A stretch of DNA of 64,000 nt. Source: Wuchereria bancrofti (lineage: Eukaryota; Nematoda; Chromadorea; Rhabditida; Onchocercidae). Position 1 is the first letter of the stretch, and each line of letters opens with the position of its first letter. Positions 51,762-64,000 of the stretch are shown in pieces. Location of the stretch: assembly GCA_005281725.1 (NCBI GenBank), contig SSBO01000009.1:10287313-10351312 (forward strand), written 5' to 3'. A model generated the notes under the pieces. That model was given only the letters and a program-made list of their open reading frames with translations. It ran no database searches and was not told the origin of the DNA. The position numbers were made by a program, and so were the translations under genes.

Positions 51762-52345
51762 TTTTTACTGATTATAATTGGCTCATTTCTATTTCATCAC
51801 ATCTTTATTCATTTTTTGTTTGTTTGTTTGTTTATTTTCTGTTTCTTTGTTTATTTTGATGCTTAAATAGTAACAAATTCACCTATTTATTATTTTTTTA
51901 CTGATTATAATTGGCTCATTTCTATTTCATCGCATCTTTATTCACTTTTTGTTTGTTTGTTTTTAAGTTTGTTTATTTTCATTTTTCGTTTGTTTGTTTT
52001 TAAGTTTGTTTATTTTCTGTTTCTTTGTTCATTTCGATGCTTAAATAGTAACAAATTTACTATTTATTATTTTTTTACTAATTATAATTGGCTCATTTCT
52101 ATTTCATCACATCTTTATTCACTTTTTGTTTGTTTGTTTGTTTTTAAGTTTGTTTATTTTCTGTTTCTTTGTTTATTTTGATGCTTAAATATTAACAAGT
52201 TCACCTATTCATTATTTTTTTCACTGATTATAGTTGATTCATTTCTAATCATCACATTAATTCTTTTCCTTTTTTTTTGTTTGTTTTTCAGTTTGTTTAT
52301 TTGTTTGATTTTTTGTTTGTATGTTCATTTTGATACCTAAATAGT
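51762..52345. repeat. ~130-180-nt tandem repeat, four copies
   Basis: Copies start near 51765, 51898, 52076 and 52222. Each has ACTGATTATAATTGGCTCAT, TTTCTATTTCATCACATC, a variable (TTTG)n block, TTTATTTTCTGTTTCTTTG and GATGCTTAAATAGTAACAAA. Copy length differs through the TTTG block; the fourth copy is the most diverged. Confidence 0.9.
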
Positions 52346-54010
52346 AACTAATTTACTTATGTATTACATTAATCTTATTTATTTAAATTTATTCTTCATT
52401 CAAATTTATTTTAAATTTTATTTTCATAACAAAATAATTTGAAGTAGAATGAAAAGAAAAAAAAAATCTTTTTTCAAAAAATAAGCAACAGATTTTTTTA
52501 TTGACTTCTAACTTTTTAAATATGATTACTCTAAAGTTTCTAGTTTAATTCTACTCTATTAATTTTATAATTGCATTAATTTAATCGCAGATAAAAATGT
52601 CTACTAGAGTTTAATGTAAACAAATTTCACTGAAAATCATAAATAGAAATGGGATGTTAATTATTCATATTTGACACACGCAATTTTGCTCAACTTTCTT
52701 TTACTTTACTTCTTTATTTTTTCTTTCTTTTATTTTATTTTATTTTTTTTTTTTCAAAAGATAGCAAAAAGAAGAAATGAACCATAGAATTTTCCAATAA
52801 TAAATGAAAATTATAGCCTCAGATTTTATTTTCATTTTTAATTCTAAAGAAACATGAAAAATGAATTTCCATTTTTAAACCATCGCTTTATCAATTGCTT
52901 TTTCTTCTTCACTCTTCACTTTCACATTATTATATTCTTCCAAAAAATGAAACAATCCTATAATTTGATAAAAATTATACTTTTAAAAATTCATAGTAAT
53001 TAAATTGGAATTCTTTATAACATAGATTAATTAATTAGTTCAGAAATAAAACATATCATATCAGTTATACTTATTTATCATAATAAAACTTTAAAAAAGA
53101 AAGAGTGATCCTTTTAAAATTGTTGAAATATCCTTATTAAAATTGTTTAAATATCTTTAATCCCTTTGAACAATGCTTTTGAAATAAGATTTTATTCACA
53201 TTTGATAACGTTAAATTGTTGACAATAAAATCAATTGACTAAGAGATCAATTGAAATTTGAAAATTTCTATCTCTTATAATCCTGAAAATATTGATAAGC
53301 CGTCACTTTATCTAAACAAAGTATCAATTCATCTAAACAGCTGATAAATCGTTTAAAGACTTTTCGATCATTATATTTCTTCTTTATTCTAATCAACTAT
53401 TATTAGAACAAAATGTGTTACTTCAACTTTAATCGAAATTATCAATGTAAATTTAATCAAATTAAATTTAAAAAAATTTATATAATATGTAATGCAAAAG
53501 TTACAACAAAAAAAAAAATCCATAAATATATGAAATTCTGTTACTTATTCATCAAAAATATATCAATTTTATAATTTTCAAATATAATTTTGAAACTTTA
53601 AAATTTCAGAAAGTACATTTATCATTTTTTTTTTGTTTTTTATTGAAATGAATAACCATTAATTAATGATTACACAGAAATTCTTTAAAAACGAATAGTA
53701 AAATGTGCATAATAGCGAAATGGAAAAATTTTTGTCCTTCTTTTCCTTATTTCAACGATTTCATTTTTTTTCCTTCTTTTCTTCTTTCTTTTTTTTTCAA
53801 AAAGAAAATTCCATTACAACTGCTATATCATTCCAATAATTTCTTTTGTTTAATGTTAATCTTTTAAAATCACACAATCTATTTACAACTTTTGCCTATA
53901 TTCTTCATTCGATGAATTTCTTAAATTTTGTGTAATTTCATTTCATCCTAACAAATTCACAATTCGTACACACACATATCATCAAATCTTTATATTTAAA
54001 TTTTTATTTT

Positions 54011-54033
54011 AGGATGCTAATTTTGAAATTGAA
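54011..54033 (+). other. Splice acceptor and overlapping short upstream ORF of the Ly6-like gene
   Basis: TATTTTAG ends at 54012, 21 nt before the chosen ATG at 54034, fitting spliced-leader addition. One base later, an ATG at 54014 opens a nine-codon frame ending at TAA 54041-54043 that overlaps the main start. Alternatively the segment is in-frame coding sequence (DANFEIE before the Met) of an exon whose partner lies further upstream. Confidence 0.45.
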
Positions 54034-57000
54034 ATGTTTATAATATATTTATCGTATATTATGTTGACATATACAATATTTATAAGTCAACAAGTTATTG
54101 GACGCTGTTATTCTTGCTCTGGAACATGTTATAGTGAACCATGTAATTGTCAGGTTAATATTTATTTTTTTTTTTTTTTAAAAAAAATTGAATTTAAGGA
54201 AAAGTTTATTTTAGTAATTTAAAATTAAACTAACAAAAAAAATATACTGCAAAATTCTATAAAGACATACCTAACTTATTTATCATTTTATAATTATATG
54301 CCATACATATATAATTAGTTTAATTAGCTTAATTAGCATACAAATTTTGAAATGCAAAATTTTTATTTTTTAATACACACAACAATTATGATTGTGTCTT
54401 CTTTTTCAATTTGAAAAAAATTAATATGATGAAATAATTAATAAGAATTAATATATTATCAAAGTTTAAAATTTATTAAAAGTATTTACATAATTATTGT
54501 ATGTATTAAAAAGGATTAAAATTAAAATTTTGATAAATTTCATTTTTTTTTTGTTTTGAAATTTCTTAGATGGGTTCCTGTGAATCAGATTATTGTTTTA
54601 TTGAACGTAGACCAACCGATGAAAGAGGTCATTATCGGATCACGAAAGGATGTATTAAAAGGCCACCACGTACGCATATGGGTTGTGATTATGATCATTT
54701 TCAAGATCATATTTTATGCATTTGTCGAGGTTAATTAATTTTATTAATTTATATTTAATTATTATTTAAATATTTGTCATATATTTGTAATAAATTTTTA
54801 ATCCCAATTAAACATAGATATTTGATCAATGTGAAATTCTAAACAAGAAAATGTAACATTCACACAAATTTTTTTTTTTTTTTAAAGAATTTCATTGTAA
54901 TATTTTAATGGATAATATTTCATTATTGAAATATTTTATTTTAAATCATTGAAAAGTTTAGAAAATGATCAAAAAAAAAAAGAAAAAGAAGGAAGAAAGC
55001 GAATGAAAGAAATCGAAACTATTAGCTAAATATTTTGACTGAATTTTTTTTTTTGCTCTTTCATTCAGCTTTATTCTTCAAAAAAAAAATTTTTTTTTCT
55101 TTTGTTAATTGAATTGAATGAATTCATGAAATTTTAAACAGAAATTCTAAATTTGAGGAAGAGAGAAAAAAGGAAGTACCATGCAGTTTTTGCTTAATAA
55201 TGAAATCTTTTATTCATTAATTTTAACATTAACAGATTTTTTTTTTCTTTTTTTGATCTAGCAAAACTAAATTAAATTATAAAAGTGAGATAAAGTTGAA
55301 AACATAGTTAATTTTTATTTGATAAAAAAGATATCAATGATATCAATTTTAATGGTATAGCTAAATTATCAATTTAATGAATATGAATTGCATTTGGAAA
55401 ATTGCGCAACCATAAATTATGCATGAAATAATGGAAATTTTTCAAAATTGATATTTTCGTGAGAAGAATGAATCAATTAAAAATTATCAATGAAAAATTT
55501 TTAAGTGTTAATTAAAATTTTATAGGTGAATTTTGCAATGATATGATTTACATAAGACCGGTGCATCGACAAACTATTACATGTCGAAATTGTTCGGATC
55601 GTCAACCGGATTGTGGTGAAATATGCAGAGGACAGTGGTGCCATGAGGATTCTACAACCGGTAAAACCAAATTTTTTTTTTTAATAAGTTTAAATATTCA
55701 TTTAACTTTTTTTTCAAAAGTTTTAATAAGTTTACGTCAAATTTTTTAATAAGTTTAAGTATTGATTTAAGTTGAATTTTTTCTCTTTTTTTTTGATGAT
55801 ATTACTTGATAAGAAATTGTAACGTTTTATTGTATAAAAATTAAATTAAAAAAATTTGGATATATTAAAAAATTGAAAACAAAAATAAAAGTCCAGATAT
55901 TTTTTCAGATAAAATTCAGATAAATTCAAAAATTTTAAATTCAGATAGAAATAAAATTTCAGATAATATCTTTTTTTTTTCAGGAGCTGCTGGTTGCGGC
56001 TATGGACCACCATCGTTACCTTATTTTTATAAGGGACCTGAATTGTTATATTATCGAACACGAATGTGTGTTACTGTTAGTAGGTAAAATTAAATGCTTA
56101 TTTGAACATGAATTTATTCTTATTGTATGAGCAAATTATTCGTTAATTTATCTTAACATATCATTTTGTTTATCTACAAGTTATTTTATTTAATTTCTTC
56201 TTATTTGTCTATCTATCTGCTTTAATAATTAAGTGTAACAAAAAAAAAAAAACAAAAGCTTTTCTCGAGAGTAACTCTCGAGAGCAAAACAAATGTATTT
56301 TTTGACACAGTAATTCTTTGACTTATGCTACAAATGAAATTAAAATTTAACAATTAATAATCATTATTAATATGATTTCGGAATTCATTTACTAAAAGTT
56401 TCTGTATCGAAAATGATTCTAACAAATCATAAACTCATATTTAAAACTTTTTTTGAAAGACATAAAAACGAAATTTTCAGTTTGACAATATCAGTGTTTC
56501 AGTAGTGATGAATTTTTAATTTATAATTAATAACTAAATTTATAATTAATAACTAAATTATTTAAATTGTTAATTGAATATACAATGTTTAGACAAATTT
56601 TACTATAGATTCTTCGTTTTTTTTAACTTATCATTTAACATCGATCAAATCAATTTTTTTCTTAGATGCATAAATAAGCATAAAGTAAGTTTATCAAAGC
56701 ATTCATCTTCTAATCTTCTTATCACTATTTTCTTATCACAAATTATCATAATTATTATTATAGAGGTTCCAGTATTCCACGAAAACATTGCATATGCAAT
56801 ACGAATAATTGCAACGTAGCTTATAAACGTTCCACGCCATGGAATCATTTAGAAGGAACTACTCGAATACGATCACTATTTGTAAATCAAAAGTAAACAT
56901 TTAAATAATTAATTAAATTTTATCATATCTTAAAAATATATAGGTATCAATTTTTTTTTTCATTTATCATTGTTATATTATGATATGATGGAATTTTTTN

Positions 57001-58172
57001 NNNNNNNTTAATTATTGCTATATTAATTTTAATATTTTTAATGGAATAAACAAATAACTTGCAATTTTTTTTTAAATAAAATAAATTTTTTTCAATTTTT
57101 TATTTAAAAAGTTTTTTTTTTAAATATACAGTTTTTTTTTTGAATAATTTATTATTTGCAGAGAAAGTAACTTTCCATCAGAGTTACATCAATGTGTTAA
57201 TTGTGAATTAAGTACGGAAGATATTAGGATGACAGCATCATGTAAACAAAATCAATGCATTGGACATTATTGTACTTTTGCAACACAAAGGTTGTTTATC
57301 AATACCAAACAATATCGACAACAAAAATCAATCTTAAATGAACGTCAAGGATGCATCAATGTTACTGATAATCATCATGTTTGAATTTTTTATTTATTTA
57401 ATTCTTATTTTTAAAGCTGATTTTTACAAATTGAATTTCATTAATTAGATAATTTTTCTTAAAACTAAATTGAAATTATTTTTTAAATTATTTTTGTTTT
57501 TTTTAGGTCATTTTTTTTACTTTAATTATTGTATTTGTCATATTATTTTATTTAATTTTTTTCGTTATTTTTTTTTAAATGAGAGATAATTATTTAGAAA
57601 GAAATAAAAATATGGAAAAAAATTTAATTATTTACAAATTATATCATTTCTATGATAAATTGTTTTTTGTTTCTTTTTTTTTTTAAAGTCAACTTTAGCT
57701 ATTGAATTTATCATTTTATTTTATTTTTTATCTTCTTTTCTTTCTGTAAATAAGTGATAATTATTTAGAAAGAAATTAAAATATGAATTTCATTATTTAC
57801 AAATTTTATTCTATTCTTTTATTTCTATGATTTTTACACATAAATTGAAATAAAAGAATAATAATTAAAATTTTAGAATATGCTTAAAATGTTTAAAAAT
57901 TTGGTAATTTTTGCAAATATTTTAAAATAATATTTTTAAATTTTAATTTTTTCTTATATTTTTTTTTTAATTAACAGATTCAACTTGGTTGTTCGCATAA
58001 ATGGATGAGTAATGAAGAGGAAGAATTGCATTGTGCATGTATCGGTGATCGTTGTAATCGTGATTTAGCAACAGCAAGTCTTAATCAATCTGATCGAATA
58101 AATATAATTATTAATAAATTTATTGTTTTAATATTTATTCGTTTAATTATTTCTCTAAATTTATTGTCATAA
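54034..58172 (+). CDS. Three-domain Ly6/uPAR-like GPI-anchored protein
   Basis: Seven exons, 54034-54153, 54570-54729, 55526-55660, 55984-56083, 56764-56892, 57162-57378 and 57978-58172, give 351 residues in frame. Residues 1-23 form a signal peptide. Three cysteine-rich repeats follow, each opening with C-x2-C and closing with C-x-C-x4-C-N as in three-finger Ly6 domains: about 25-98 (CYSC ... CICRGEFCN), 113-189 (CRNC ... CICNTNNCN) and 226-314 (CVNC ... CACIGDRCN). The last 20 residues are hydrophobic (FIVLIFIRLIISLNLLS), as in a GPI-anchor signal, so the protein is expected outside the cell, tethered to the membrane. Ly6 proteins bind receptors or ion channels, but no partner can be read here. 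Domain 2 carries a longer Gly/Pro/Tyr-rich loop (GCGYGPPSLPYFY). The intron between exons 5 and 6 contains an eight-N gap. A family-specific name is not assigned. Confidence 0.8.
57000..57007. other. Assembly gap (8 N)
   Basis: Eight undetermined bases inside the intron between exons 5 and 6 of the Ly6-like gene. Flanks are T-rich; no coding exon is interrupted. Confidence 0.95.
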
Positions 58173-58452
58173 TTTAGCAAAAAGAGAGAAAAAAAAAGAG
58201 AAGAAACGAAACATTATTATTTGAAAATGTTAATTCCAATTTTTAGATTTCTTTTACATTTATTCAAATTCATTTTTTAGTCGAAATTCAAATTTTAAAA
58301 TTATTGATTTATTAAAAATTTTAATTTTCATTAAATATATTTATATATTTGTACGATATGAATTATCATATGCAAATACATATATGTTTGACTAATGTAT
58401 GAACCAATAATTTTGTTAAATTAAATTAATACTCTTTTAAATTATTGAAAAA

Positions 58453-58458
58453 AATAAA
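58453..58458 (+). terminator. Possible polyadenylation signal of the Ly6-like gene
   Basis: AATAAA lies 281 nt after the TAA stop. Chance occurrence cannot be excluded in such AT-rich DNA. Confidence 0.3.
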
Positions 58459-58954
58459 TTAATAATATTTAAAAATTTTGAAAATGAAAGAAAAAAAAAG
58501 CAAATTCTTAACAGCTATATAATTATGATATAGCTTTTTCTTTTATTTTCTATTTACTGAATGCAATTAGCATTAAATAAATCAATAAACTTTTGATTAA
58601 AAATTCTAGCATATATTGAATGAAAGAATTAATTTAAGCTAATACTAATAAGAATCCAATTAATTATTCAATAAAACTATTTCAATTCAAATGAAGAAAA
58701 AAAAAACTTTATTCTTGTGCTAAGCTTTTAGTTTCATTAATGCAATTCATACTTTCTCTTTTCAAATTACAAAAAGTGCAATTTGAGCTTTTTAAAGCAT
58801 AAAATTTTTTGAGAAAAGAAATTTGAAAAAATTTCTCTGAATTTTGAAGAAAATCTTTTTTTTTTCGTTCAAAGATAAAATAATATAAAACAAATAATTT
58901 TGCATATCGAAATTGATTATACAAAGATAGAAAGAACGTATTATTATCTTAATT

Positions 58955-58998
58955 ATCTCTCTCTCCTTCTCTCTCTTTCTCTCTCTCTCCCTCTCTCT
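58955..58998. repeat. CT-rich pyrimidine tract
   Basis: TCTCTCTCTCC-type low-complexity tract. Its complement gives a spurious Arg/Glu-rich frame. Confidence 0.9.
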
Positions 58999-59544
58999 TA
59001 ATTTCACCTCAAATTAACTATCATTCATAATTTTTACTTTTCATTTATTATAAGCATAAATGTTGTGATAAAAGCTTTCAAGACAAAGTTCAAAATTGCA
59101 TACCTAATTAGCACAACTTCTTGTCAAGGATTTTTTAGCCTTCTAATTAACTTTAGTTTATTGAATGATTTAAACTTTTTTTTTTCTTTTTACTTTTTGG
59201 GAACATTCCGATCTTTCAATTAGAAGTAATAGTGTCGCATAGTTTTCAGTGATTTTCGAAAGAATGTCACCGATATTTTATAAAAATTACTTTGCAGTTG
59301 CACAAAAAAAAAAAAAAAAAACTTATATGAATTGAACTTTTCTTATTACTATTCTGCTTTCAATAAGTTTTAATGAGCTAAAAAGTTTACTTTATAAGTA
59401 AGCAAATGATTATTGCTAATTTGAAAACAAAGCATTCAATATTTAAAAGTAAAAATTATCAAAAATTAATTTTCTATGTAATTCTGTAAACATACGACAA
59501 TATGAGGATGACAAATTATTGTCAACGACTTTTTTTTTTTTTGC

Positions 59545-59790
59545 AACTCTCTGCGGTTTTGCGCATTTAGACAAAGTAGCATGAAAAATAGTAAATGTGC
59601 AAGCAAAAAAAAAAAATCAAATCTAATTAAAAATTTGATTGCTTATCAAAATCAAAAAATTACAATGGAATCACAGTGGATTAACATATTTATCAGTATA
59701 AACAGATTGCGCTTTTGCGCATTTGGACAAAGTATTATGAAAAATTGTGAATGTATAGCCAAAAAAAAGACTCAAATCTGATTATGAAAT
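59545..59790. repeat. Imperfect direct duplication, ~155 nt apart
   Basis: TTTTGCGCATTTAGACAAAG near 59556 recurs as TTTTGCGCATTTGGACAAAG near 59712. In both copies it is followed by an ATGAAAAAT, GTGAATGT-like, poly-A and TCAAATCT series. About 85 nt of each copy can be aligned. No coding role is seen. Confidence 0.8.
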
Positions 59791-61499
59791 TGTTTGTTTG
59801 TAAAAATCAGAAAATCATTCTAGTTAACTTTATCAGTTATCAGTCACATGTTTATCAATCACATATTTATTAGTCATCAATCATACATTTATCAGTCACA
59901 TATCTATCAATCATATTTTTTATCAACACAAGCATAAAACAGCTGTATCAGCTTTAATCATATCTATTAATGTGATCAAATTCAAGTCTAATTATATCTA
60001 ATAATTTCATCATACTTAATGTAGTCTACAATTAACTATCATTGATTGTTTATCAAAATCAATAAAAACTACAAAGTATATTTACCAAATATAAACAGTA
60101 AATAGGTGCAAGTTAATCGTTAATTGAAACAAGCATAAAGTATTTTCATTAAATAGTAAATTTTTTTCTTTCTTAAATTATATACATAAAAATCAAAAAG
60201 AAACATTCCATTATTTCAAAAATTTTTAAAATTATAATAATTTTAGAAAAAAGAAGAAATTCATCTGAAATATATTTTATTGCAATTTAAACTTATCTTT
60301 CAATTTATTCATTCATTCATGCATTCATTTTCATAAAAAAGTAATCAATAATATTGATTACTGTCTAATTAAATTGAATTAATTTTAAATTCATTCATTC
60401 TAATTTAAATCCTATCATCATTTTGTTTTATCTTGCAACCACTACTAACTGTTAGAGTAGCTATACTCATCGCCAAATTAGTTAATTCGCTTAGATTTAA
60501 AAATCTGTGTTGGAAGTGTTATTCGATTTCAATTTTCATACTGCTATATCACTCGAAAATTTAATCATCGAATGAAATTCTCGAGGGATGAAATTATCCA
60601 TTCAGCTTACTAATCATAAACTATATTTGTAAACTCAAATATTTACAACAACAAAATTCCTCACAATATTAGAATAAATGAAGGAATACTGAAATATTTC
60701 AAGTTAATTCAATAAAATAAATTTTAGGTTAATTCAATGAAATAAATTCAATATGTTCAACTTTTTTTCTATTATTAAAAATCAAAAAAAGACTGGAGTA
60801 AGTGAAAAATAATAGCTGAAAGAAATAAATAAACAAGAAGTAAAGACAAATAGTAAATAGGATAGAAAATAAAAAACATTACTAGTAATTTCTTTTCTAA
60901 ATTTTTGCAAAATTAAAGTAAAAATTAGCAAAATAATCAAAATTAACAAAATATGTTTAATTCGATACAGTTTGATTGGTTTAATTTATTTTTATTTTAA
61001 CTTACTTTTTTTTCGGATCAATCAGTATTTTATAATATTATCAAAATTTTATATCAGTTAATAATATTTAATTCTCATTTGTAAATTGTTTTTCAGAAAA
61101 CTTTCAAATATTTCATTTTATTTCTTTATGACAAAATTCATTTCAACAATGATTTAAGACTGAATTATTGATTGTATAACTTCCTTCTCGTTAATTTCAT
61201 TTCATTTTATTTTTTTTTATTTTTTTTAAATAAACGTTTAGGATTTCAAGTTCAAAATTTCAAGTCATATTTTCAATTTAGTTAAAGATAATTTCTAAAT
61301 GAACCAAAAGATATTTTCAAAAAAAAAAAAATATTTAAAAAAGTTTAAAAATTTTGAAAATTTTTTCACTTAAAACTCTTATTTAAAAAATAAAAAAAAT
61401 GATTAATTACTCTTTCAAACTAAAATGGCAAGAAATGACGTATACTAAGAGCAAATAACGTTTGCTATACGTTAAACTGTCGGTTTGTTCGAAATTCAT

Positions 61500-62200
61500 T
61501 TCTTTAGCCTCCGTATAATTCATACACGTAATATTCAATATATGTGATAGTTCATACACGTAATATTTTAATTCATATACGTAATATTCAATATATATTT
61601 TAATTCATACACGTAATATTCAATGTATATTTTAATTCGCACACGTAATATTCAATACATATTTTAATCCATACACGTGGTATTCAATATATATTTTAAT
61701 TCATACACGCAATATTCAATACATGTTTTAATCCATATACGTGATATTCAATATATATTTTGATTCATACACGTAATATCCAATATATGTGATAGTTCAC
61801 ACACGTGATATTTTAATTCATACACGTAATATTCAATGTATATTTTAATTCATATACGTGATATTCAATATATATTTTGATTCATACACGTAATATGCAA
61901 TGTATATTTTAGTTCATACACGTAATATTCAATACGTATTTTAATTCATACACGTGATATTCAATATATATTTTAATTCATACACGTAATATTCGGCATA
62001 CATGAAAGTTCATACACGCAATATCAAATATATGCTATAATTAGTACACGTAATATTCAGTATACTGATAATTCATACACCTAATATTTAGTATATGTGG
62101 TAGTTCATTACGCAATATTTAAATGTTCATTACGTAATATTCAACATATATTACGGCTCGTGCGCGTAATATTCAATATACGTGATAGTTCATATACGTG
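61500..62200. repeat. ~30-nt minisatellite with ACGT core
   Basis: Over 20 copies of a unit near TTCATACACGTAATATTCAA followed by TATATATTTTAA. Copy length alternates (with or without the TTTTAA part), and point changes such as ACGTGA, ACGCAA and ACGTGG affect the core. The last copies are degraded. Confidence 0.93.
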
Positions 62201-63034
62201 CTACTTAATATATACTTAAATTTAATATATTTAATATTTAATTTAATAAAAATATATAATATTTAATTTATGCGATTTTATGGCAGTTCAAATTCTCGCC
62301 TTCATATTTCCTCAAAAAAAAAAAAAAAAAAAAATGAAAGCCATAATGAAATTAGACAAATGCATTGTCAACAGTGGTTTGACAGTATGTTGAACACAGT
62401 GATTAGCCATCTGAAGTTGACAACTTCTAGTAAATACCTTTAAAGTTGAGTTAAAGTTATTTAATTGGCACATAAATTTGAAAAAAACAAAAATACAGAT
62501 TTTTCTTCATTGCTCTGTTCAGAATAATTTAAGTAAATCTATAATTTCAAAAAAAGATTACAAGTTTGAAAAATGTTAAATTTGGTTTGGAATTAAAATT
62601 TACATATCTTTAAAAAAATTATTGCAGAAAAAGTTGCTCTGAAATAGTTACGTAAAAAATGAATAAATTTAAACATTTATTACTAATAAATTTAAGACTA
62701 TTAAACAAATAATATGAGTTTTAATTCAAGCAAAAAAAAAAAATTATTTATTTTTCAAACAACGAATGATTAATTTGATTATTTATGTAATTTGTCGTAT
62801 CAAATTATATTTTATGCAAATTAAAATTTATTAAAAAGCAATACATATATAAAGGATTATAGTGAAGTAGAAAGCATTCATTTTATTACCGCCATTATTT
62901 ATAACAAAGCTTAAAAGTGTAAACAAATATATGTTTAAAATAAAATCGGATCGAGACACTGGAAAAGAATACTCAAAATCAGCTAGCCAAAATGTGGATG
63001 AAAAAATAATCAGGTAAGTAATGCCTATCCAATA

Positions 63035-63310
63035 ACAATAAACAATAACAAACAACTACAAACAATAATAAACAACAGTAAACAGCAGCAAACAATAATA
63101 AAAATAAACAACGACAAAAACAAACAACAAGTGACAAATAATAAACAATGACAAAAAACAACAAACTACAATAAACAACAGCAAACAACGACAGAGACAA
63201 ACAACAATGAACAATAACAGAAACAACAAGCAATAAGTAACAAATAATAAACAGCAAAAACAATAACAGCAAACAACAAACAACAGAGACAAAGAACAAC
63301 AAACAACAAT
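63035..63310. repeat. AAC/AATAAAC-rich microsatellite
   Basis: Units such as AACAATAAACAACAGCAAAC repeat irregularly for about 275 nt. The minus-strand Cys/Leu/Val-rich frames across it arise from the repeat. Confidence 0.92.
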
Positions 63311-64000
63311 CTTCATTTTATCGATATAATAATAATTTTCAATTGATAAATTTTGCAGAAAGGATGTAGTTGGTATATTTGTAATTAATACTACATTTTT
63401 CAATTTAATTTAAAAGTCCAAATCAAAAACGGATAGCAAGAGTAGATGAATTGTCTTCAGTCATTACTTTTTTGATGACAGCAAAGATAGAATGATGTGA
63501 CAAGAGAAAGGAAAAAAAAAACTGTTAGACAGAAATAAATGAAATACAAATTTTAATATTTCTTAGCTAAAATTAAAATTATTTATATTATTAGGAGTGG
63601 AAGCGATAGATTTTTTATGTTTAGAAAATAATGAAATGAAAATTTTTGTTTTTAAAATAAATAAATGCTAGGAGTGTTAAATAATTGTTAAAAAAACTAA
63701 ATAACTTTTTTTTTTCAATCATTAATAATAAGATAGTTCGGTTAAAAGCTTTTAATACCATTTTTTTTTTTTTTGATTTCAATAAATGCGTAAATTAATT
63801 AGAAATATTAGCTATGAATAATTTTGCAATTATTTAATTAAAAAAAAATCTAATAAAAGAACCTTAATTATTTTCATTCATCAAGACATTCCATCTAATT
63901 TAATCATTTATTCAACTTTTATCATCCATAACTTTCTCATATCTCTAACATCTATCATTAGAGAATCACAAGAATGTGATAAGAGTCAAGGTTCAAGAAA

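Larger units (their letters stand above)
38184..54010. other. Gene desert, AT-rich and repeat-laden
   Basis: About 15.8 kb without a supported gene. It contains several tandem repeats, a likely assembly duplication at 47076-47552, an inverted-repeat island at 48316 and one weak ORF at 43488, all listed separately. A slightly GC-richer ORF at 47633-47818 has no splice context. Elsewhere only homopolymer-rich sequence is seen. Confidence 0.6.
58173..64000. other. AT-rich intergenic region
   Basis: The 3' UTR of the Ly6-like gene is followed by AT-rich DNA with a CT-rich tract, a local duplication, a minisatellite and an AAC-rich microsatellite. No supported gene was found on either strand. Patches around 60420-60600 and 62340-62450 are slightly less AT-rich but have no coherent open frame. 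Confidence 0.6.

Noticed and set aside
62277..62310. GCAGTTCAAATTCTCGCC resembling a tRNA B box
   Set aside because: No A box at the right distance and no cloverleaf could be drawn. No other tRNA candidate was seen.
62979..63403. Overlapping minus-strand Cys/Leu/Val-rich frames of 107 and 115 codons resembling a membrane protein
   Set aside because: They translate the AAC-rich microsatellite in two frames; no splice sites or non-repeat coding flank.

Overview
The window reads as nuclear DNA of a nematode, most likely a spirurid or filarial worm. This is inferred from very high A+T content (clearly above 70 % by eye), many-exon genes with short exons and TTTTCAG-type acceptors, start codons lying 8-21 nt after a TTTNCAG-like site (the arrangement left by spliced-leader trans-splicing), and gene families typical of worms. 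No search could be run, so the species is not determined. Coding sequence fills only a small part; the rest is AT-rich intron or intergenic DNA with many minisatellites and microsatellites.

Layout. (1) 2999-4108, minus: two exons of the MNNL domain of a Notch ligand (Delta/Serrate/LAG-2 family); the rest of the gene is not visible and probably continues left of the window. (2) 4109-12370: intergenic, with three GC-richer islands of unknown role. (3) 12371-15651, plus: nine-exon UBF-like protein with one HMG box and a second, C-terminal half box. (4) 15652-27179: mostly AT-rich repeats, including about 1 kb of a ~21-nt satellite, and one weak small-gene candidate at 24179. (5) 27180-29600, plus: complete five-exon MPPED-type metallophosphoesterase. 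(6) 30582-34300, minus: complete eleven-exon cytosolic HMG-CoA synthase, convergent with (5). (7) 36403-37993, plus: five-exon, 173-residue membrane protein of unknown family with a likely GC-AG intron, divergent from (6). (8) 37994-54033: gene desert with several tandem repeats and an assembly duplication at an N. (9) 54034-58172, plus: seven-exon, three-domain Ly6/uPAR-like protein with signal peptide and GPI-type tail. (10) 58173-64000: no gene seen; a ~30-nt minisatellite at 61500-62200 and an AAC-rich microsatellite.

The genes do not form a pathway or operon. HMG-CoA synthase commits acetyl-CoA to the mevalonate pathway (dolichol, ubiquinone and prenyl groups; nematodes generally do not make sterols). 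The Notch ligand and the Ly6 protein are cell-surface proteins, the UBF-like protein is a nuclear DNA-binding candidate, and the phosphoesterase is a soluble cytosolic enzyme. Exon models were built by hand from splice sites and reading phase; every internal junction of the five complete genes keeps frame, but none has transcript support here. I found no convincing new multi-gene system; the most notable points are the GC-AG intron, the Ly6 triple-domain protein, the splice-site-bearing repeat in the Notch-ligand gene and the unexplained GC islands.
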